From Colwellia sp. 39_35_sub15_T18 (GTDB taxonomy: Bacteria > Pseudomonadota > Gammaproteobacteria > Enterobacterales > Alteromonadaceae), in contig MAAE01000007.1 in the NCBI GenBank assembly GCA_002162675.1, forward strand, positions 248,001-312,000: a stretch of 64,000 nucleotides of DNA. The letters run 5' to 3'. Position numbers and translations under genes: made by a program. The notes under the pieces were generated by a model, which made no database searches, was not told where the DNA came from, and saw only the letters and a program-made list of their open reading frames with translations. Shown in pieces: positions 36,256 through 46,653 of the stretch (the stretch's first letter is position 1; each line of letters starts with the position of its first letter).

Positions 36256-39093
36256 TTAGAAGAAGTCGTATTTAAAGCCTACTTGCCCACGAATACCATA
36301 GTATTCAATTTGGTTAGGGCGCTGCTCTGAACCGGTATAATACTGTAATGGTTCATCTGTTAAGTTATTCAGCTCAATGTAAATCATCGCTTGATCGGTA
36401 ATGTTGTATGACGCTGACACATCTACACTGGTGTAGTCGCCATAATAGGTATCTAAGTCACTATTACTGCCATGATCTTCGATGTAGCTACCTTTATGAT
36501 TAACCGCAATACGGGCGGCAAAATCATAGCCTTCATAATAAACTGAGGTATTAAATAGCATGTCAGCTTGGCGAGGTATGCCAACTTTATCGTCTCTATC
36601 TGGAATAGACATTTCTGAGTCCATCCAAGTTAAGTTAGCGTTAAAGCCAAAGTTAGCTAATGATTCTGACACAAATGCAAAACTAGCATTGGTGGCAAAT
36701 TCTATGCCATGCAACCAAGCATCATCACCATTTAATGGGCTTTTAACCGTAACTGATTCACCACGATAATCGGCTTGATAGCTTTGAGAAAATACAGGGT
36801 CAGTTATTTGCTTATAGAAATAACCAACAGAGATGACCCCAGCGCTGTCAAAATATCTTTCGTACATTAAATCAAAATTGCTTGAATAAGTTGGCTTTAA
36901 CTCTGGATTACCCGATTTGAGTGTATTCTCCAGCTCTGAATAAGTGGCTCCAGGTGATAACTGACCAAAATCTGGTCTGGCAAAGGTACGAGTTAAGGCT
37001 AATCGCACATTACTTAAGTCATCAGGTTTATAGGTTAGGTGCATTGAAGGTAAAATAGACCAATAATCATTGCTACTTGAAGTGGGTTCAACTGTCGTAC
37101 CCTCTCCGTTTTCAACCGCAATATAACCATCAACATCCGTTTGAGTTTTCGTCGCTCTAACTCCCGTTAATATTGACCACTGCTCAGAAAATTTATACGT
37201 TGCCATGCCGTATAGAGAAGTATGTGTCTCGTATAAGTCAAAATTACGACTTAAACCGCCACCGTTTTCCAACACCTCGGAATCACCCGGTAAAAAAGAG
37301 AGCTTATGATTATTGTCATCCCACCACCTTTTTAAATCGTTTACGGGGATCACTTGAGAAAAGTGCTGTTGATAATCTATAGCAAAGTTATCGAGGTAAT
37401 CACTTCGGCCTGGTTGGTCAGTTAAGTCGACACCTAAATCAGCAGCAACCTGTGCTAAGGTCGGTGTTGGACCATATTCAGCTTCATTCCAACCATAAAA
37501 CTTGTCATAGAAGCTGGCTTTGCGCTCTTTATCTCGGTATTTAACACCCGCTTTTAATTCTAACGCATCGCTATAAGAATGAGTGATGTCGAACTGAGCG
37601 ACTATTTTGTCTTTTTCATTAATATCAATACCGTATAGTTCAACATCAGCCAGCACAGCTTGGCTTGGATCCATGACCCAATCACTGGGTAAGTGCATTC
37701 CTATTTCACGAGCAGGATCAGTGCCACCATCAACGGTATTGTAAATTAAGCCACTACCAACATTTTCACCATTACGCACACCCACATCATCATCAAACTC
37801 TACACTTTGTTTAAATTTAACCACGTAATAGGCATTATCTTCGCTATTGGGAATATCACCATATTTAAATTGATTTTCATAGTTACTTAATTTCCAATCC
37901 AAACGAGTACTAACATTAATATCGTATTCGCCACCTAGTTGAAAGCCGTGCATTTCGGTGATCAATTCATCATAGATATGCTGTAATTCAACGCGGTTTT
38001 TATTGTAACGCACCCTATGTTTGTAATGAGTTTCTTCATCTTTTAACGTGCCATAGGTTGCTTTGGCATAAACCAGTCCCTTATCAAATAAATATTCGCC
38101 CGCAGCGTTCAAACCGTAAGTTGTTCTTGTACCCGTATAATCACGCAATTCTAAGCGATGAATACCCGCAATGCCGTCATCATCAATGGCACGTCGTGGT
38201 TCATAATTATCGGTAGCCCAATCACGCTCTAACGCAGTAGCATTGATTAAAAAGCCAAGTTTGCCGTCATCAGACCGATCGCCATATAAAACATTAAATG
38301 ACTGACTACCACCTTCTGCTTTTTCCGAACCGCCAACTGCTAAATTGACTGAAAGGGTTCTTTCATCTGGTGCTCTGCGGGTAATAAAGTTCACATTACC
38401 ACCGATAGCATCACCTTCCATATCGGGCGTTATCGCCTTTGATACTTCAACCAATTCAATGATATCTGTTGGAAAAAAATCAAAAGCTACCGCACGACTG
38501 GTGGTTTCTTCTTCGGCGGTAGGTAATCTGTCACCGTTCATGCTAGTTGAGCTCCACTGCGAGGGTAATCCTCTAATCGCTACGAAGCGACCTTCGCCTT
38601 GATCTCGTTCAATTGATACGCCAGGAATACGCTGTACGGCCTCAGCAGCATTTCTGTCTGGCAACTTACCAATGCCATCAGAAGAGAGGAAGTTCTTAAT
38701 ACTATTGGCTTCTTTTTGCATGTTAGTTGCTAAAATGGCGCCTCGGCGCATATACCCTACAGAAACAATTTCTTCCAGGGTGCCATCAACTACATTTAAG
38801 GTGAATGAACCCAGCTTGTTAATTTGATTATCGAGTACATTGATAGCAAAAGTTTTTGATTGATAGCCAAGGTAATCGACTTTAAGAATATTTTTACCTG
38901 CGGCTAAATGACTTAATTCAAATTTACCTTGGTAATTTGTTGCAGCATTTATTTCTGTGCCTACAACGGTAACTTTAGCTCCCGATAAAACGCCTGCGGC
39001 ATCATTAATGAACCCCATAACTGAGGCATCGGCCAGTGTTTGATAGCTTGATAGTGCCATAAATGCAGCTGCGATCGGTGTTAACTTTGACAT
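36256..39093 (-). CDS. TonB-dependent receptor of the phosphonate operon
   Basis: A 945-residue outer-membrane receptor. A signal peptide (MSKLTPIAAAFMALSSYQTLA) is followed by a carboxypeptidase-regulatory-like domain (about 25-105; GVLSGAKVTVVGTEINAATN), a plug (SDGIGKLPDRNAAEAVQRIP to about 260) and a 22-strand barrel ending VGFKYDFF. It belongs to the large TonB group common in marine bacteria that import organic nutrients. The ATG at 39093 has AAGGA upstream; an in-frame TTG at 39123 is less likely. It is first in the operon and preceded by the 14-bp palindrome, so it probably takes up aminoethylphosphonate or a phosphonate-bearing molecule. Confidence 0.9.
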   Translation of the reverse strand: MSKLTPIAAAFMALSSYQTLADASVMGFINDAAGVLSGAKVTVVGTEINAATNYQGKFELSHLAAGKNILKVDYLGYQSKTFAINVLDNQINKLGSFTLNVVDGTLEEIVSVGYMRRGAILATNMQKEANSIKNFLSSDGIGKLPDRNAAEAVQRIPGVSIERDQGEGRFVAIRGLPSQWSSTSMNGDRLPTAEEETTSRAVAFDFFPTDIIELVEVSKAITPDMEGDAIGGNVNFITRRAPDERTLSVNLAVGGSEKAEGGSQSFNVLYGDRSDDGKLGFLINATALERDWATDNYEPRRAIDDDGIAGIHRLELRDYTGTRTTYGLNAAGEYLFDKGLVYAKATYGTLKDEETHYKHRVRYNKNRVELQHIYDELITEMHGFQLGGEYDINVSTRLDWKLSNYENQFKYGDIPNSEDNAYYVVKFKQSVEFDDDVGVRNGENVGSGLIYNTVDGGTDPAREIGMHLPSDWVMDPSQAVLADVELYGIDINEKDKIVAQFDITHSYSDALELKAGVKYRDKERKASFYDKFYGWNEAEYGPTPTLAQVAADLGVDLTDQPGRSDYLDNFAIDYQQHFSQVIPVNDLKRWWDDNNHKLSFLPGDSEVLENGGGLSRNFDLYETHTSLYGMATYKFSEQWSILTGVRATKTQTDVDGYIAVENGEGTTVEPTSSSNDYWSILPSMHLTYKPDDLSNVRLALTRTFARPDFGQLSPGATYSELENTLKSGNPELKPTYSSNFDLMYERYFDSAGVISVGYFYKQITDPVFSQSYQADYRGESVTVKSPLNGDDAWLHGIEFATNASFAFVSESLANFGFNANLTWMDSEMSIPDRDDKVGIPRQADMLFNTSVYYEGYDFAARIAVNHKGSYIEDHGSNSDLDTYYGDYTSVDVSASYNITDQAMIYIELNNLTDEPLQYYTGSEQRPNQIEYYGIRGQVGFKYDFF

Positions 39094-39127
39094 GATTTTC
39101 CTTAACGATATGTATAGTGACAACCAA

Positions 39128-39141
39128 CTGGTCTAGACCAG
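39128..39141. promoter_or_regulatory. Putative PhnR operator upstream of the TonB receptor
   Basis: CTGGTCTAGACCAG is a perfect 14-bp palindrome 34 bases before the receptor's start. It contains the same 12-bp core as the phnW operator. Confidence 0.75.
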
Positions 39142-39408
39142 AACTTACAACTATCATAAAGACTATTTATGACAAAATTATTTCATTTTTTTTAAACAAT
39201 TAAATAAATGAAAATTTTTTTTGTTTAATTTTCTTGGAAAGAACACGGGTAAATCTAGGTAAAACGATATAAAAAATAGGGACTTGGCAATGTCACCGAC
39301 AAAAGAAATGTTAGCGATAAAAAATGATGGTATTGCTGACAAAGAAAGCTCATCGGCATAGTAGTCGGAAGGGGATAATAATTTATTATTTTTAAGCTGG
39401 AGTTACTT
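39142..39408. other. Region between the phosphonate operon and dsbA-like gene
   Basis: AT-rich, no open frame of note. It must hold the promoter of the phosphonate operon, but no clear -35/-10 pair was singled out. Confidence 0.4.
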
Positions 39409-40020
39409 TTATAGCTTAGCCAAAATTACATCATAGCTAGTACGCCAATTTTTATAATCTAATGGGATAGGAAAAAACTCGCCGTTAACCGCCAATACTA
39501 AAGAGGGGAAGCCTTGAATAGGCATTTGTCTTGCCATTATTATTTCTTCGGCTAATTGTTGCTTTAATTCCTCACTATTGATTTGTTGCGCAAACAAGTC
39601 AGCATTAAGACCAATAGAGATTGCAATTTCAGTTAACGTACTAATCTCAGAAGGGTTCTTTGCCTGTAAATAATAAGCTTCTTGTATAGCCAAGCACATT
39701 ACTTGCTCTTTTTGATATTTCCTGGCGAAAATAACCGCGCGACATGATGGATAGGTGGAGCGTTTTGGCTGGCACTGCGACCAAAAGTCAAAATTAAATT
39801 TTGCCCCTAGTTCTGATGATATTTTATGCCAGGTTTGCTGCAAAAATGTTTGCATTGCTGCTGGCATCGGTAAATCAGAGTCTTCCGCTAAGCCGCCCAC
39901 CATGGTGCTAATTGGCAATACAGGGGCAAGGTTTTCTTGCAAAAGCTGCCAAGTTCGTCGATAGCCCCAACACCAACTGCACATGGGATCATAAACATAA
40001 AACAAGCTTGGTTTTGACAT
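39409..40020 (-). CDS. DsbA-family thioredoxin-like protein, cytoplasmic
   Basis: A 203-residue protein with the active-site motif DPMCSWCWGY (Cys14, Cys17) and the cis-proline loop IQGFPSLVL, matching the DsbA/FrnE-like group with CxWC centres. It has no signal peptide, so it is cytoplasmic and more likely a reductase, isomerase or glutathione-linked enzyme than a periplasmic oxidase. It is not in an operon with its neighbours. Confidence 0.85.
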   Translation of the reverse strand: MSKPSLFYVYDPMCSWCWGYRRTWQLLQENLAPVLPISTMVGGLAEDSDLPMPAAMQTFLQQTWHKISSELGAKFNFDFWSQCQPKRSTYPSCRAVIFARKYQKEQVMCLAIQEAYYLQAKNPSEISTLTEIAISIGLNADLFAQQINSEELKQQLAEEIIMARQMPIQGFPSLVLAVNGEFFPIPLDYKNWRTSYDVILAKL

Positions 40021-40194
40021 GTTGTTAACTCACTTAATTTAGTCAGCTAGATTAAAGTAGCGTTGTGATTAATTAGAAATTACACTGTTCAATAATTTTT
40101 CCCCTTTTGACATTCAAAAATCAAATTTTTCCGAGGCGATTAAACTAATAATGTTATTTATCTTGCTCCTCAAACACCCGCCATTGCTCACCTA

Positions 40195-41103
40195 ATGGCT
40201 TATTTACTGTTAACACTAACGGCGTTATTTTGGGCTGGGAACTTTGTTCTGGGTCGTTCCATGCATTCAGTGGTATCACCCATAGTCATGGCTGAATTAC
40301 GATGGTTATTAGCTTTGCTGCTAATTTCACCTTTTTTACTACCAAAACTCAACAAAAATAAAAAGCTCATTATGCAACACTGGCCGTTGCTTATACTATT
40401 ATCCATACTAAGTGTTGCCTGCTTCAATACTTTTATTTACCTAGGGCTAACTATTACCACAGCAACCAATGCTACCATTTTACAGTCTATAATCCCTATT
40501 ATCATGCTAATTTTATCGGCTTGCTGGCTTAAAGAACCGGTATCCAAACAACAATGGTTAGGGGTCAGTATTTCACTTAGTGGCGTCTTAATATTAGTCA
40601 CTAAAGGTGAACTATTAAACTTACTTAATTACCCGATAAGTCAGGGCGACATTTATGTATTGATTGCGGTAATTTTATGGGCAACTTACTCAATATTATT
40701 ACGTTACCGGCCAACCGAACTCGATGGCTTTACCTTCTTTGGCCTCACTGTTTTAGTAGGTTCAATCGCGCTGCTCCCCTTCGCTATCATTGAACATTAC
40801 TATTATTCATCGCCGATTATTTGGCAAAATGACGCTATATTAACCATCATTTATATGGCTATTTTCCCATCAATTCTCGCTTATATTTTTTGGAATAAAG
40901 GGGTGAGTGAATTAGGTGCCGCCAAAGCAGGCTTGTTTATTCATTTAATGCCTTGCTTTGGACTTATACTTTCTTCAGTTTTTCTTAATGAAGAGATATT
41001 TCCTTTCCACCTTGGTGGTATGCTGTTCATTTTTTGTGGTATCTATCTAGCGGTTTTCAGCAAAGCTATTTTTCTCAAATCTACAAAAAGCAAAACGACT
41101 TAA
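40195..41103 (+). CDS. EamA/DMT-family transporter
   Basis: A 302-residue protein with about ten membrane helices arranged as two EamA repeats. The first starts LLLTLTALFWAGNFVLGRSM and the second follows SQGDIYVLIAVILWATYSIL. The motifs LGLTITTATNATILQSIIPI and GVSELGAAKAGLFIHLMP are typical of RhaT/EamA-type exporters of metabolites. The substrate cannot be told. It is convergent with the NIT-domain chemoreceptor, with 21 bases between stops. Confidence 0.88.
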   Translation: MAYLLLTLTALFWAGNFVLGRSMHSVVSPIVMAELRWLLALLLISPFLLPKLNKNKKLIMQHWPLLILLSILSVACFNTFIYLGLTITTATNATILQSIIPIIMLILSACWLKEPVSKQQWLGVSISLSGVLILVTKGELLNLLNYPISQGDIYVLIAVILWATYSILLRYRPTELDGFTFFGLTVLVGSIALLPFAIIEHYYYSSPIIWQNDAILTIIYMAIFPSILAYIFWNKGVSELGAAKAGLFIHLMPCFGLILSSVFLNEEIFPFHLGGMLFIFCGIYLAVFSKAIFLKSTKSKTT

Positions 41104-41124
41104 AGCAAAGCAATGCATTGTCGA

Positions 41125-43104
41125 TTAAACCTTAAAGGTATTGGCAATATCTTGTAATGATGTCGCTAATTTTGCTTGCTTTTTGGCTGTTTCAGCAATT
41201 TGATTGGCGCCTGTTGTGGTTTCCACTGATTTTTGTTCAACAGCAATCACGTTGTGCACTACATCTTGAGCCACAACGGCTTGCTCTTCTACCGCTGTCG
41301 CTATTTGGTCAGTCATCGCAAAGATGGTGCTAACCGAGGTGGTAATTTCTTCTAACGCTAACTCAACATTTTTTGAACTTTCGACCGCTGCTGCTGCTTT
41401 TTTCTGGCTGGTTTCAATAACGTTAAAAGCGGCAGTAGCATCGGCTTGTAATGCTAAAATAAAACTTTCAATTTCTGCTGTAGATTCTTGAGTACGCTGA
41501 GCAAGCGTTCTGACCTCATCGGCAACAACAGCGAAACCTCGACCTTGCTCACCGGCTCTAGCGGCTTCAATAGCAGCATTTAATGCCAGTAAATTTGTTT
41601 GCTCCGCAACCGATTTAATCACATCGACCACGCTGGTTATTTTAGTACTACTTTCATGCAAATTGTTGATTTGATTTGCCAAACCATCTATTTCAACCGC
41701 TAATACTTCTATTGAATGATAAGATTTCTGTACCGTTTTTAAGCCCTCATTGGCTTTTTCATCAGCCTCTTTTGCTGACATTACAGTACTTTGAGTATTC
41801 TCCGAGACTTCTTTTACTGTCGCTGACAACTGTTCAATAGCGCTGGCAATTAAACCAATGCCATTTTGCTGCTCAAAAAGTGATTGCGAGTTGTATTCAC
41901 ACGTTTGCGCAGTTTCTGCTGCTGCAGACGTTAAAGATATACTCGAAGAGGATATATCTTTAATAACACGAGAAAACTGCGTGAGTGTTTTATTCAATGA
42001 TACCGATATTTGCCCTAACTCACTGTCGTCTTCAAAAGCGCTAGCCACAGTTAAGTCATTTTTATGCCTCACTTGTGACATTACTGAGGTCAAGTTTTTA
42101 ACACGCCCTGTCAAATCTTTAAGAATGTAAATGCTAATAGCAACAGCCAATACAATCAACACAGCACTACTTAATACATTGATAATAAATTGGTTTATAG
42201 CACTTGCCTGCTTTTTGTCCACCAACGCTAAAATATTACTATCTAATTCATTTTCTACTTTCTTCAATTGCCCTATTCGTGCCGTTGCCTGAGCAAACCA
42301 GTATTCAGGTTTAATATTAAAATCAGCTGCTTTACTTTCGGCAAGCAGTCTCAATCGCTGCACCTCGTTTACCGACTCATGAGCGAGCTGTTGAAGAAAA
42401 TACTGTTGATTATCTTTATTCGCAAAACGATTGAAGTTAGTAAAGTAGGTGTCTTGCTCACTTATTAAGGTGATAAATTTAATGAACATTCCCTCAGAAA
42501 AGGTATCTTTGGCAAAGGTATTGCTCAACACTGCCCTTTCGATACCCGCACGCTCTTTACCTTGTAAAAAGTTATAATAGGCAACCGTTTCTTTGGTAAT
42601 TAAGGCATCGGTACTTAAATTGGCATTGATCACAGCCACACTCAGTAATTGTCCATTTAGCTGCGTATAATATGTTAATGCCTCCGCTATCGGGATGCTT
42701 TGAGCGTTTACTCGTTGGCGAATATTCACTAATTGAACAAAGGCTTGCTCAATTGAGGCATGTAACTTATTAATCTCGGCAAGTTGAAAGTCATTCTCTT
42801 GCCAAAACTGCACTTGTTGTTGACGTTTATCATCGGTATGTTGACGCTGGTTTTGCAATTTATTAGTAAACTTAGCACCGTTGGAGCCAATATAACCGGC
42901 GGTAAGACCCCGTTCTTTTTGCAGTTCATGCACTAGCTCACTATAAATCACAGATAATTGAGTTAACGAGGAAATCGTCGACATTTCATTTTTTGTATTA
43001 ATACTGTGCAAAATGGCGGTAATACTCAGCCACAAAAACCCCAACATAGGTAACACGAGTAAAATTAGGATTTTTTTTCGAAATGAAAGATTAGTAAAGA
43101 TCAT
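41125..43104 (-). CDS. Methyl-accepting chemotaxis protein with NIT sensor
   Basis: A 659-residue receptor. A first membrane helix (about 10-30) leads to a helical periplasmic NIT domain (about 50-290) that begins with [20 protein letters not shown], the family's typical start. A second helix is at about 305-325, then a HAMP domain, then a signalling coiled coil with [20 protein letters not shown] near 498-535. NIT domains sense nitrate or nitrite in some proteins, so that is a possible signal, but the domain is also found with unknown ligands. Confidence 0.93.
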   Translation of the reverse strand: MIFTNLSFRKKILILLVLPMLGFLWLSITAILHSINTKNEMSTISSLTQLSVIYSELVHELQKERGLTAGYIGSNGAKFTNKLQNQRQHTDDKRQQQVQFWQENDFQLAEINKLHASIEQAFVQLVNIRQRVNAQSIPIAEALTYYTQLNGQLLSVAVINANLSTDALITKETVAYYNFLQGKERAGIERAVLSNTFAKDTFSEGMFIKFITLISEQDTYFTNFNRFANKDNQQYFLQQLAHESVNEVQRLRLLAESKAADFNIKPEYWFAQATARIGQLKKVENELDSNILALVDKKQASAINQFIINVLSSAVLIVLAVAISIYILKDLTGRVKNLTSVMSQVRHKNDLTVASAFEDDSELGQISVSLNKTLTQFSRVIKDISSSSISLTSAAAETAQTCEYNSQSLFEQQNGIGLIASAIEQLSATVKEVSENTQSTVMSAKEADEKANEGLKTVQKSYHSIEVLAVEIDGLANQINNLHESSTKITSVVDVIKSVAEQTNLLALNAAIEAARAGEQGRGFAVVADEVRTLAQRTQESTAEIESFILALQADATAAFNVIETSQKKAAAAVESSKNVELALEEITTSVSTIFAMTDQIATAVEEQAVVAQDVVHNVIAVEQKSVETTTGANQIAETAKKQAKLATSLQDIANTFKV

Positions 43105-43254
43105 ACGTCGCCCTGATGCTTATGAATAATTATGCAATAGAATGTAATTATTATACCAATATATAATTAAACCAAACACCTAAACTTTAGTCTATGTAGC
43201 TATAAGCAAGTAAACATTAGTAATAAAAACATAATCTTTGGTCAAATTTCAGGC

Positions 43255-43345
43255 AAAAAAAACGGTAGCAAGGCTACCGATGGTTTAGCTATGAGGAAAG
43301 CTAGAATATTCAATTATTACAACAGGTGCCCTGTCTAAGGGAACG
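43255..43345 (-). ncRNA. Candidate small RNA, about 90 nt
   Basis: On the minus strand a near-consensus promoter is followed about 7 bases later by a gene-free stretch ending in an intrinsic terminator: CGGTAGC/GCTACCG (43263-43279), a 7-bp stem with 3-base loop, then eight T. The 5' part can fold CCCT-TAGAC-AGGG. Between the hairpins lies an unpaired AU-rich stretch, as in Hfq-type regulatory RNAs. There is no sensible open frame. I do not recognise the family. It lies between convergent-free space upstream of ubiE and is transcribed away from it. Confidence 0.6.
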
Positions 43346-43351
43346 AAAACA

Positions 43352-43380
43352 ATTATAGAGTACATGCTCTAGTTACACAA
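43352..43380 (-). promoter_or_regulatory. Sigma-70 promoter of the candidate small RNA
   Basis: On the minus strand, TTGTGT (43375-43380) and TATAAT (43352-43357) are separated by exactly 17 bases. The -10 box is perfect and the -35 box matches 4 of 6. No protein gene follows on this strand for over 200 bases, only the candidate RNA. Confidence 0.65.
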
Positions 43381-43583
43381 GCTTTTTATGTAATTAAATT
43401 ACAGTTTTGTTCTTTAGTTTCTATTATTACTATGCAGGGTATTTATTAGGCGACAATAGCGCGTGATTTTTCAACTTAATCGCCTTTAAAGCCAACAAAA
43501 AAACCAGCGGGTGTTTGTTGATTTCCCGCACATACAGTAAACTAACCACAACTTTTCCATTATTTACCATTAGCGAATAAAAG

Positions 43584-44375
43584 ATGTCAGCAACAGATAA
43601 AAATCAACTCCCAGACACAGCACATACTTCAGCAGACAGCACCACTCACTTTGGTTACCAAACCATTGATAAAGAAGATAAAGTGTCTATGGTTGCCGGC
43701 GTTTTTCATTCTGTTGCTAAACAATATGACATAATGAATGACTTAATGTCGTTTGGTATCCACCGCTTATGGAAACGCTTTACCATTGACGCTAGTGGCG
43801 TTCGTCCCGGTAATAATGTCCTTGATTTAGCCGGTGGTACCGGTGACTTAACCGCTAAGTTTTCACAACTGGTCGGTAAGCAAGGCAAAGTCGTGTTAGC
43901 AGACATTAATAGCTCTATGCTTAATGTTGGTCGCGACAAACTACGCGATAAAGGCTTAGTGCAAAATATTGATTATGTACAAGCTAACGCGCAATATTTA
44001 CCCTTTGAAGACAATAGCTTTGATATTGTCACCATCGCCTTTGGTTTACGTAATGTTACCGACAAAGACATGGCTTTGCGCTCTATCTATCGGGTATTAA
44101 AACCGGGCGGACGTTTACTGGTATTAGAGTTTTCAAAGCCTGAGCATGAACTCATTAATAAAGCTTATGATTTTTATTCTTTTAACATTTTACCGAAAAT
44201 TGGTGAGTTAGTGGCTAAAGATGGCGATAGTTATCAATACCTTGCTGAATCTATTCGCATGCACCCAGATCAAGAAACCTTAAAAACCATGCTAGATAAT
44301 GCCGGATTTGAGCAAACTAGTTTCAAAAACCTCACGGGTGGTGTAGTCGCTTTACATAAAGGCTATAAGTTTTAA
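43584..44375 (+). CDS. ubiE: Ubiquinone/menaquinone C-methyltransferase
   Basis: A 263-residue SAM-dependent methyltransferase of quinone synthesis. It has the SAM-binding [12 protein letters not shown] and the UbiE signatures [19 protein letters not shown] and [19 protein letters not shown]. The N-terminal 25 residues are variable as usual. It is followed after 5 bases by ubiJ and then ubiB, the conserved ubiE-ubiJ-ubiB order of gammaproteobacteria. Confidence 0.97.
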   Translation: MSATDKNQLPDTAHTSADSTTHFGYQTIDKEDKVSMVAGVFHSVAKQYDIMNDLMSFGIHRLWKRFTIDASGVRPGNNVLDLAGGTGDLTAKFSQLVGKQGKVVLADINSSMLNVGRDKLRDKGLVQNIDYVQANAQYLPFEDNSFDIVTIAFGLRNVTDKDMALRSIYRVLKPGGRLLVLEFSKPEHELINKAYDFYSFNILPKIGELVAKDGDSYQYLAESIRMHPDQETLKTMLDNAGFEQTSFKNLTGGVVALHKGYKF

Positions 44376-44380
44376 TCATT

Positions 44381-45040
44381 ATGACTGCACCCTTTGCCAA
44401 CATAAGCAAACAACTGATGTTTCCTCAAACTTTAGCAGCAAGCTTAGAGAGCATTATCAATCAAGTGTTGTCTTTAGGCTCAGCCAATAGCTCATTGGAA
44501 AAGTTAGGGCAAAAAACCTTAACACTCACCTTAGCCGAACTGGGCTTTCCTTTAAGCTTTACCGTTACTTCAGATATTGGCGTTAACAACAAAGCACTAT
44601 TAGTTAGTTCATTAACTGAGCGCGCTGACTGCACTATCAATACCAGCCTAACAACCTTGCGCGAGTTACAAGCCAAACAACAGCTCACTGAACTCATTAA
44701 ACAAGACAAACTTGATGTCACTGGTGACATAAAAGTGGCACAAAAATTTGCTAATATGGCTCAGAACCTTGATATAGATTGGCAAAGCGAATTGGCTAAT
44801 CACATTGGTGATGTTGCCACTCATAAGCTGATGCAACTAGGTAAAACAATCGCTGCAAAATTTAACTTTGCCGCCACACAAATTCAGGCGGATGCCAGTG
44901 AATATGTAGTGCATGAACAACGTTTAGTGATCACTAAAAACCAAATTGAGCACTTCAACCAAGCGGTTAACGACGTTAGCAAAGACGTTATGGCATTAGA
45001 AGCACGCATTGCTCGCTTAAACAAATCATCAAATAATTAA
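44381..45040 (+). CDS. ubiJ: Ubiquinone synthesis accessory factor UbiJ (SCP2 domain)
   Basis: A 219-residue protein with an N-terminal SCP2-type lipid-binding domain (about 15-115; LTLTLAELGFPLSFTV, and DKLDVTGDIKVAQKFANMAQ) and a C-terminal helical part (WQSELANHIGDVATHKLMQL and a final coiled coil). UbiJ works with UbiK to support the Ubi enzyme complex for late coenzyme Q steps. Its length and place between ubiE and ubiB fit the family. Confidence 0.93.
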   Translation: MTAPFANISKQLMFPQTLAASLESIINQVLSLGSANSSLEKLGQKTLTLTLAELGFPLSFTVTSDIGVNNKALLVSSLTERADCTINTSLTTLRELQAKQQLTELIKQDKLDVTGDIKVAQKFANMAQNLDIDWQSELANHIGDVATHKLMQLGKTIAAKFNFAATQIQADASEYVVHEQRLVITKNQIEHFNQAVNDVSKDVMALEARIARLNKSSNN

Positions 45041-45075
45041 TTTATTTATTAAAGAGTTAAAGGATTTACAAAAAC

Positions 45076-46653
45076 GTGAGCAGCATTCGTTTATACCGCA
45101 TTATTAAAACATTTTTACACTATGGCCTAGATGACATGGTGCCCCCTGAAATGTTGCCTTGGTATGCCAAATTAGGGCGAGGGTCATTATTTTGGTTACG
45201 AAACAAGCATAAAGACAAAGCGGTTGCACTCCGTTTTCGCTTAGCCATTGAATCGCTTGGGCCAGTATTTATCAAATTTGGCCAAATGCTCTCTACCCGC
45301 CGTGATTTATTACCGCCCGACTTTGCTGATGAACTGGCATTACTGCAAGACCAAGTAAGCCCTTTTGAGGGCGAGTTAGCTAAACAGTTAATTGTTGATG
45401 CCATGGGTATTGAAATCTTCGAACAACATTTCAGTGATTTTGATTTAATACCACTTGCCAGTGCTTCAATCGCGCAAGTGCACACGGCAACCTTAATTAC
45501 CGATGACAATAATCACAAAAATATCGTCATTAAAGTTTTACGTCCTCATATAGGCAAAACTATTTTAGCCGATGTTAAGGTTATGTCTCGGCTTGCTAGT
45601 ATTGCCGCCCGCTGGTTTCCTAACGGCAAGCGTTTAAGACCTAAAGAAGTGGTAGCAGAATACAAAAAAACTATTTTAGATGAGTTAGATCTTAATCGCG
45701 AAGCCGCCAACGCTATTCAGCTCAAGCGTAACTTTGAGCAAGGCAGTGAATACGACAAAGTACTTTACGTACCTGAAATTTATAGTGAATACAGTTATAA
45801 AAATATACTCGTTATGGAACGCATATACGGCATAGGTGTGGCAGAAATAGACACCTTAAATCAACTAGGTGTTGATATGAAACTGCTGGCTGAGCGCGGC
45901 GTAGAAGTATTTTTCACGCAAGTATTTCGTGACAGCTTTTTTCATGCCGACATGCATCCGGGTAATGTATTTGTTGATGCCACCAACCCTGCAGATCCAA
46001 CATGGATTGCTATAGATTGCGGCATTGTTGGTACCCTAAATAGGGAAGATAAACGCTATTTAGCCGAGAATTTTGTCGCCTTTTTTAACCGTGACTACCG
46101 TAAAGTAGCACAACTGCATGTTGATTCAGGTTGGGTGCCCGCAAGCACTAGCGTTGATGAATTTGAATTTTCTATTCGCACTGTCTGTGAGCCAATTTTC
46201 AACAAACCACTGGCTGAAATATCATTTGGCCAAGTATTAGTCAATTTATTCAACACCGCCCGTCGCTTTAATATGGAAGTTCAGCCACAGCTCGTACTCT
46301 TACAAAAAACCTTACTTTACATTGAAGGCTTAGGCCGTCAGCTTTACCCTCAACTCGATTTATGGCAAACCGCAAAACCCTTTTTAGAGAATTGGGTAAA
46401 AGAACAAATGGGCGTTAAAGCAGTATTTACCAAAATTAAAGAGAACCTACCTTTTTGGAATGAAAAATTACCTGAAATTCCCGACTTGGTGTACGACTAT
46501 TTAAAAACGGGTAAAGAAAGCCAACAACACCAAGCCTTTTTAATGCAAAAAATACTGGAGCAACAAGCTAAACAAAGCAAAAACATTGTTTACAGTATTT
46601 TAACCGTAGGTATAGCGATAGTGTTGACGTTATTTTTTAGCCTTTATTTTTAG
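45076..46653 (+). CDS. ubiB: Ubiquinone synthesis ATPase/kinase-like UbiB
   Basis: A 525-residue ABC1/ADCK-family protein with the KxGQ motif in [16 protein letters not shown], the Ala-rich loop [25 protein letters not shown], the catalytic region DMHPGNVFV and the metal-binding IDCGIVG. Two hydrophobic helices at the C-terminus (ending [10 protein letters not shown]) anchor it to the membrane. The start is a GTG with AAAGGA upstream. Its last 17 bases overlap the end of the convergent rep gene. tatABC, which often follows ubiB, is missing here. Confidence 0.96.
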   Translation: MSSIRLYRIIKTFLHYGLDDMVPPEMLPWYAKLGRGSLFWLRNKHKDKAVALRFRLAIESLGPVFIKFGQMLSTRRDLLPPDFADELALLQDQVSPFEGELAKQLIVDAMGIEIFEQHFSDFDLIPLASASIAQVHTATLITDDNNHKNIVIKVLRPHIGKTILADVKVMSRLASIAARWFPNGKRLRPKEVVAEYKKTILDELDLNREAANAIQLKRNFEQGSEYDKVLYVPEIYSEYSYKNILVMERIYGIGVAEIDTLNQLGVDMKLLAERGVEVFFTQVFRDSFFHADMHPGNVFVDATNPADPTWIAIDCGIVGTLNREDKRYLAENFVAFFNRDYRKVAQLHVDSGWVPASTSVDEFEFSIRTVCEPIFNKPLAEISFGQVLVNLFNTARRFNMEVQPQLVLLQKTLLYIEGLGRQLYPQLDLWQTAKPFLENWVKEQMGVKAVFTKIKENLPFWNEKLPEIPDLVYDYLKTGKESQQHQAFLMQKILEQQAKQSKNIVYSILTVGIAIVLTLFFSLYF

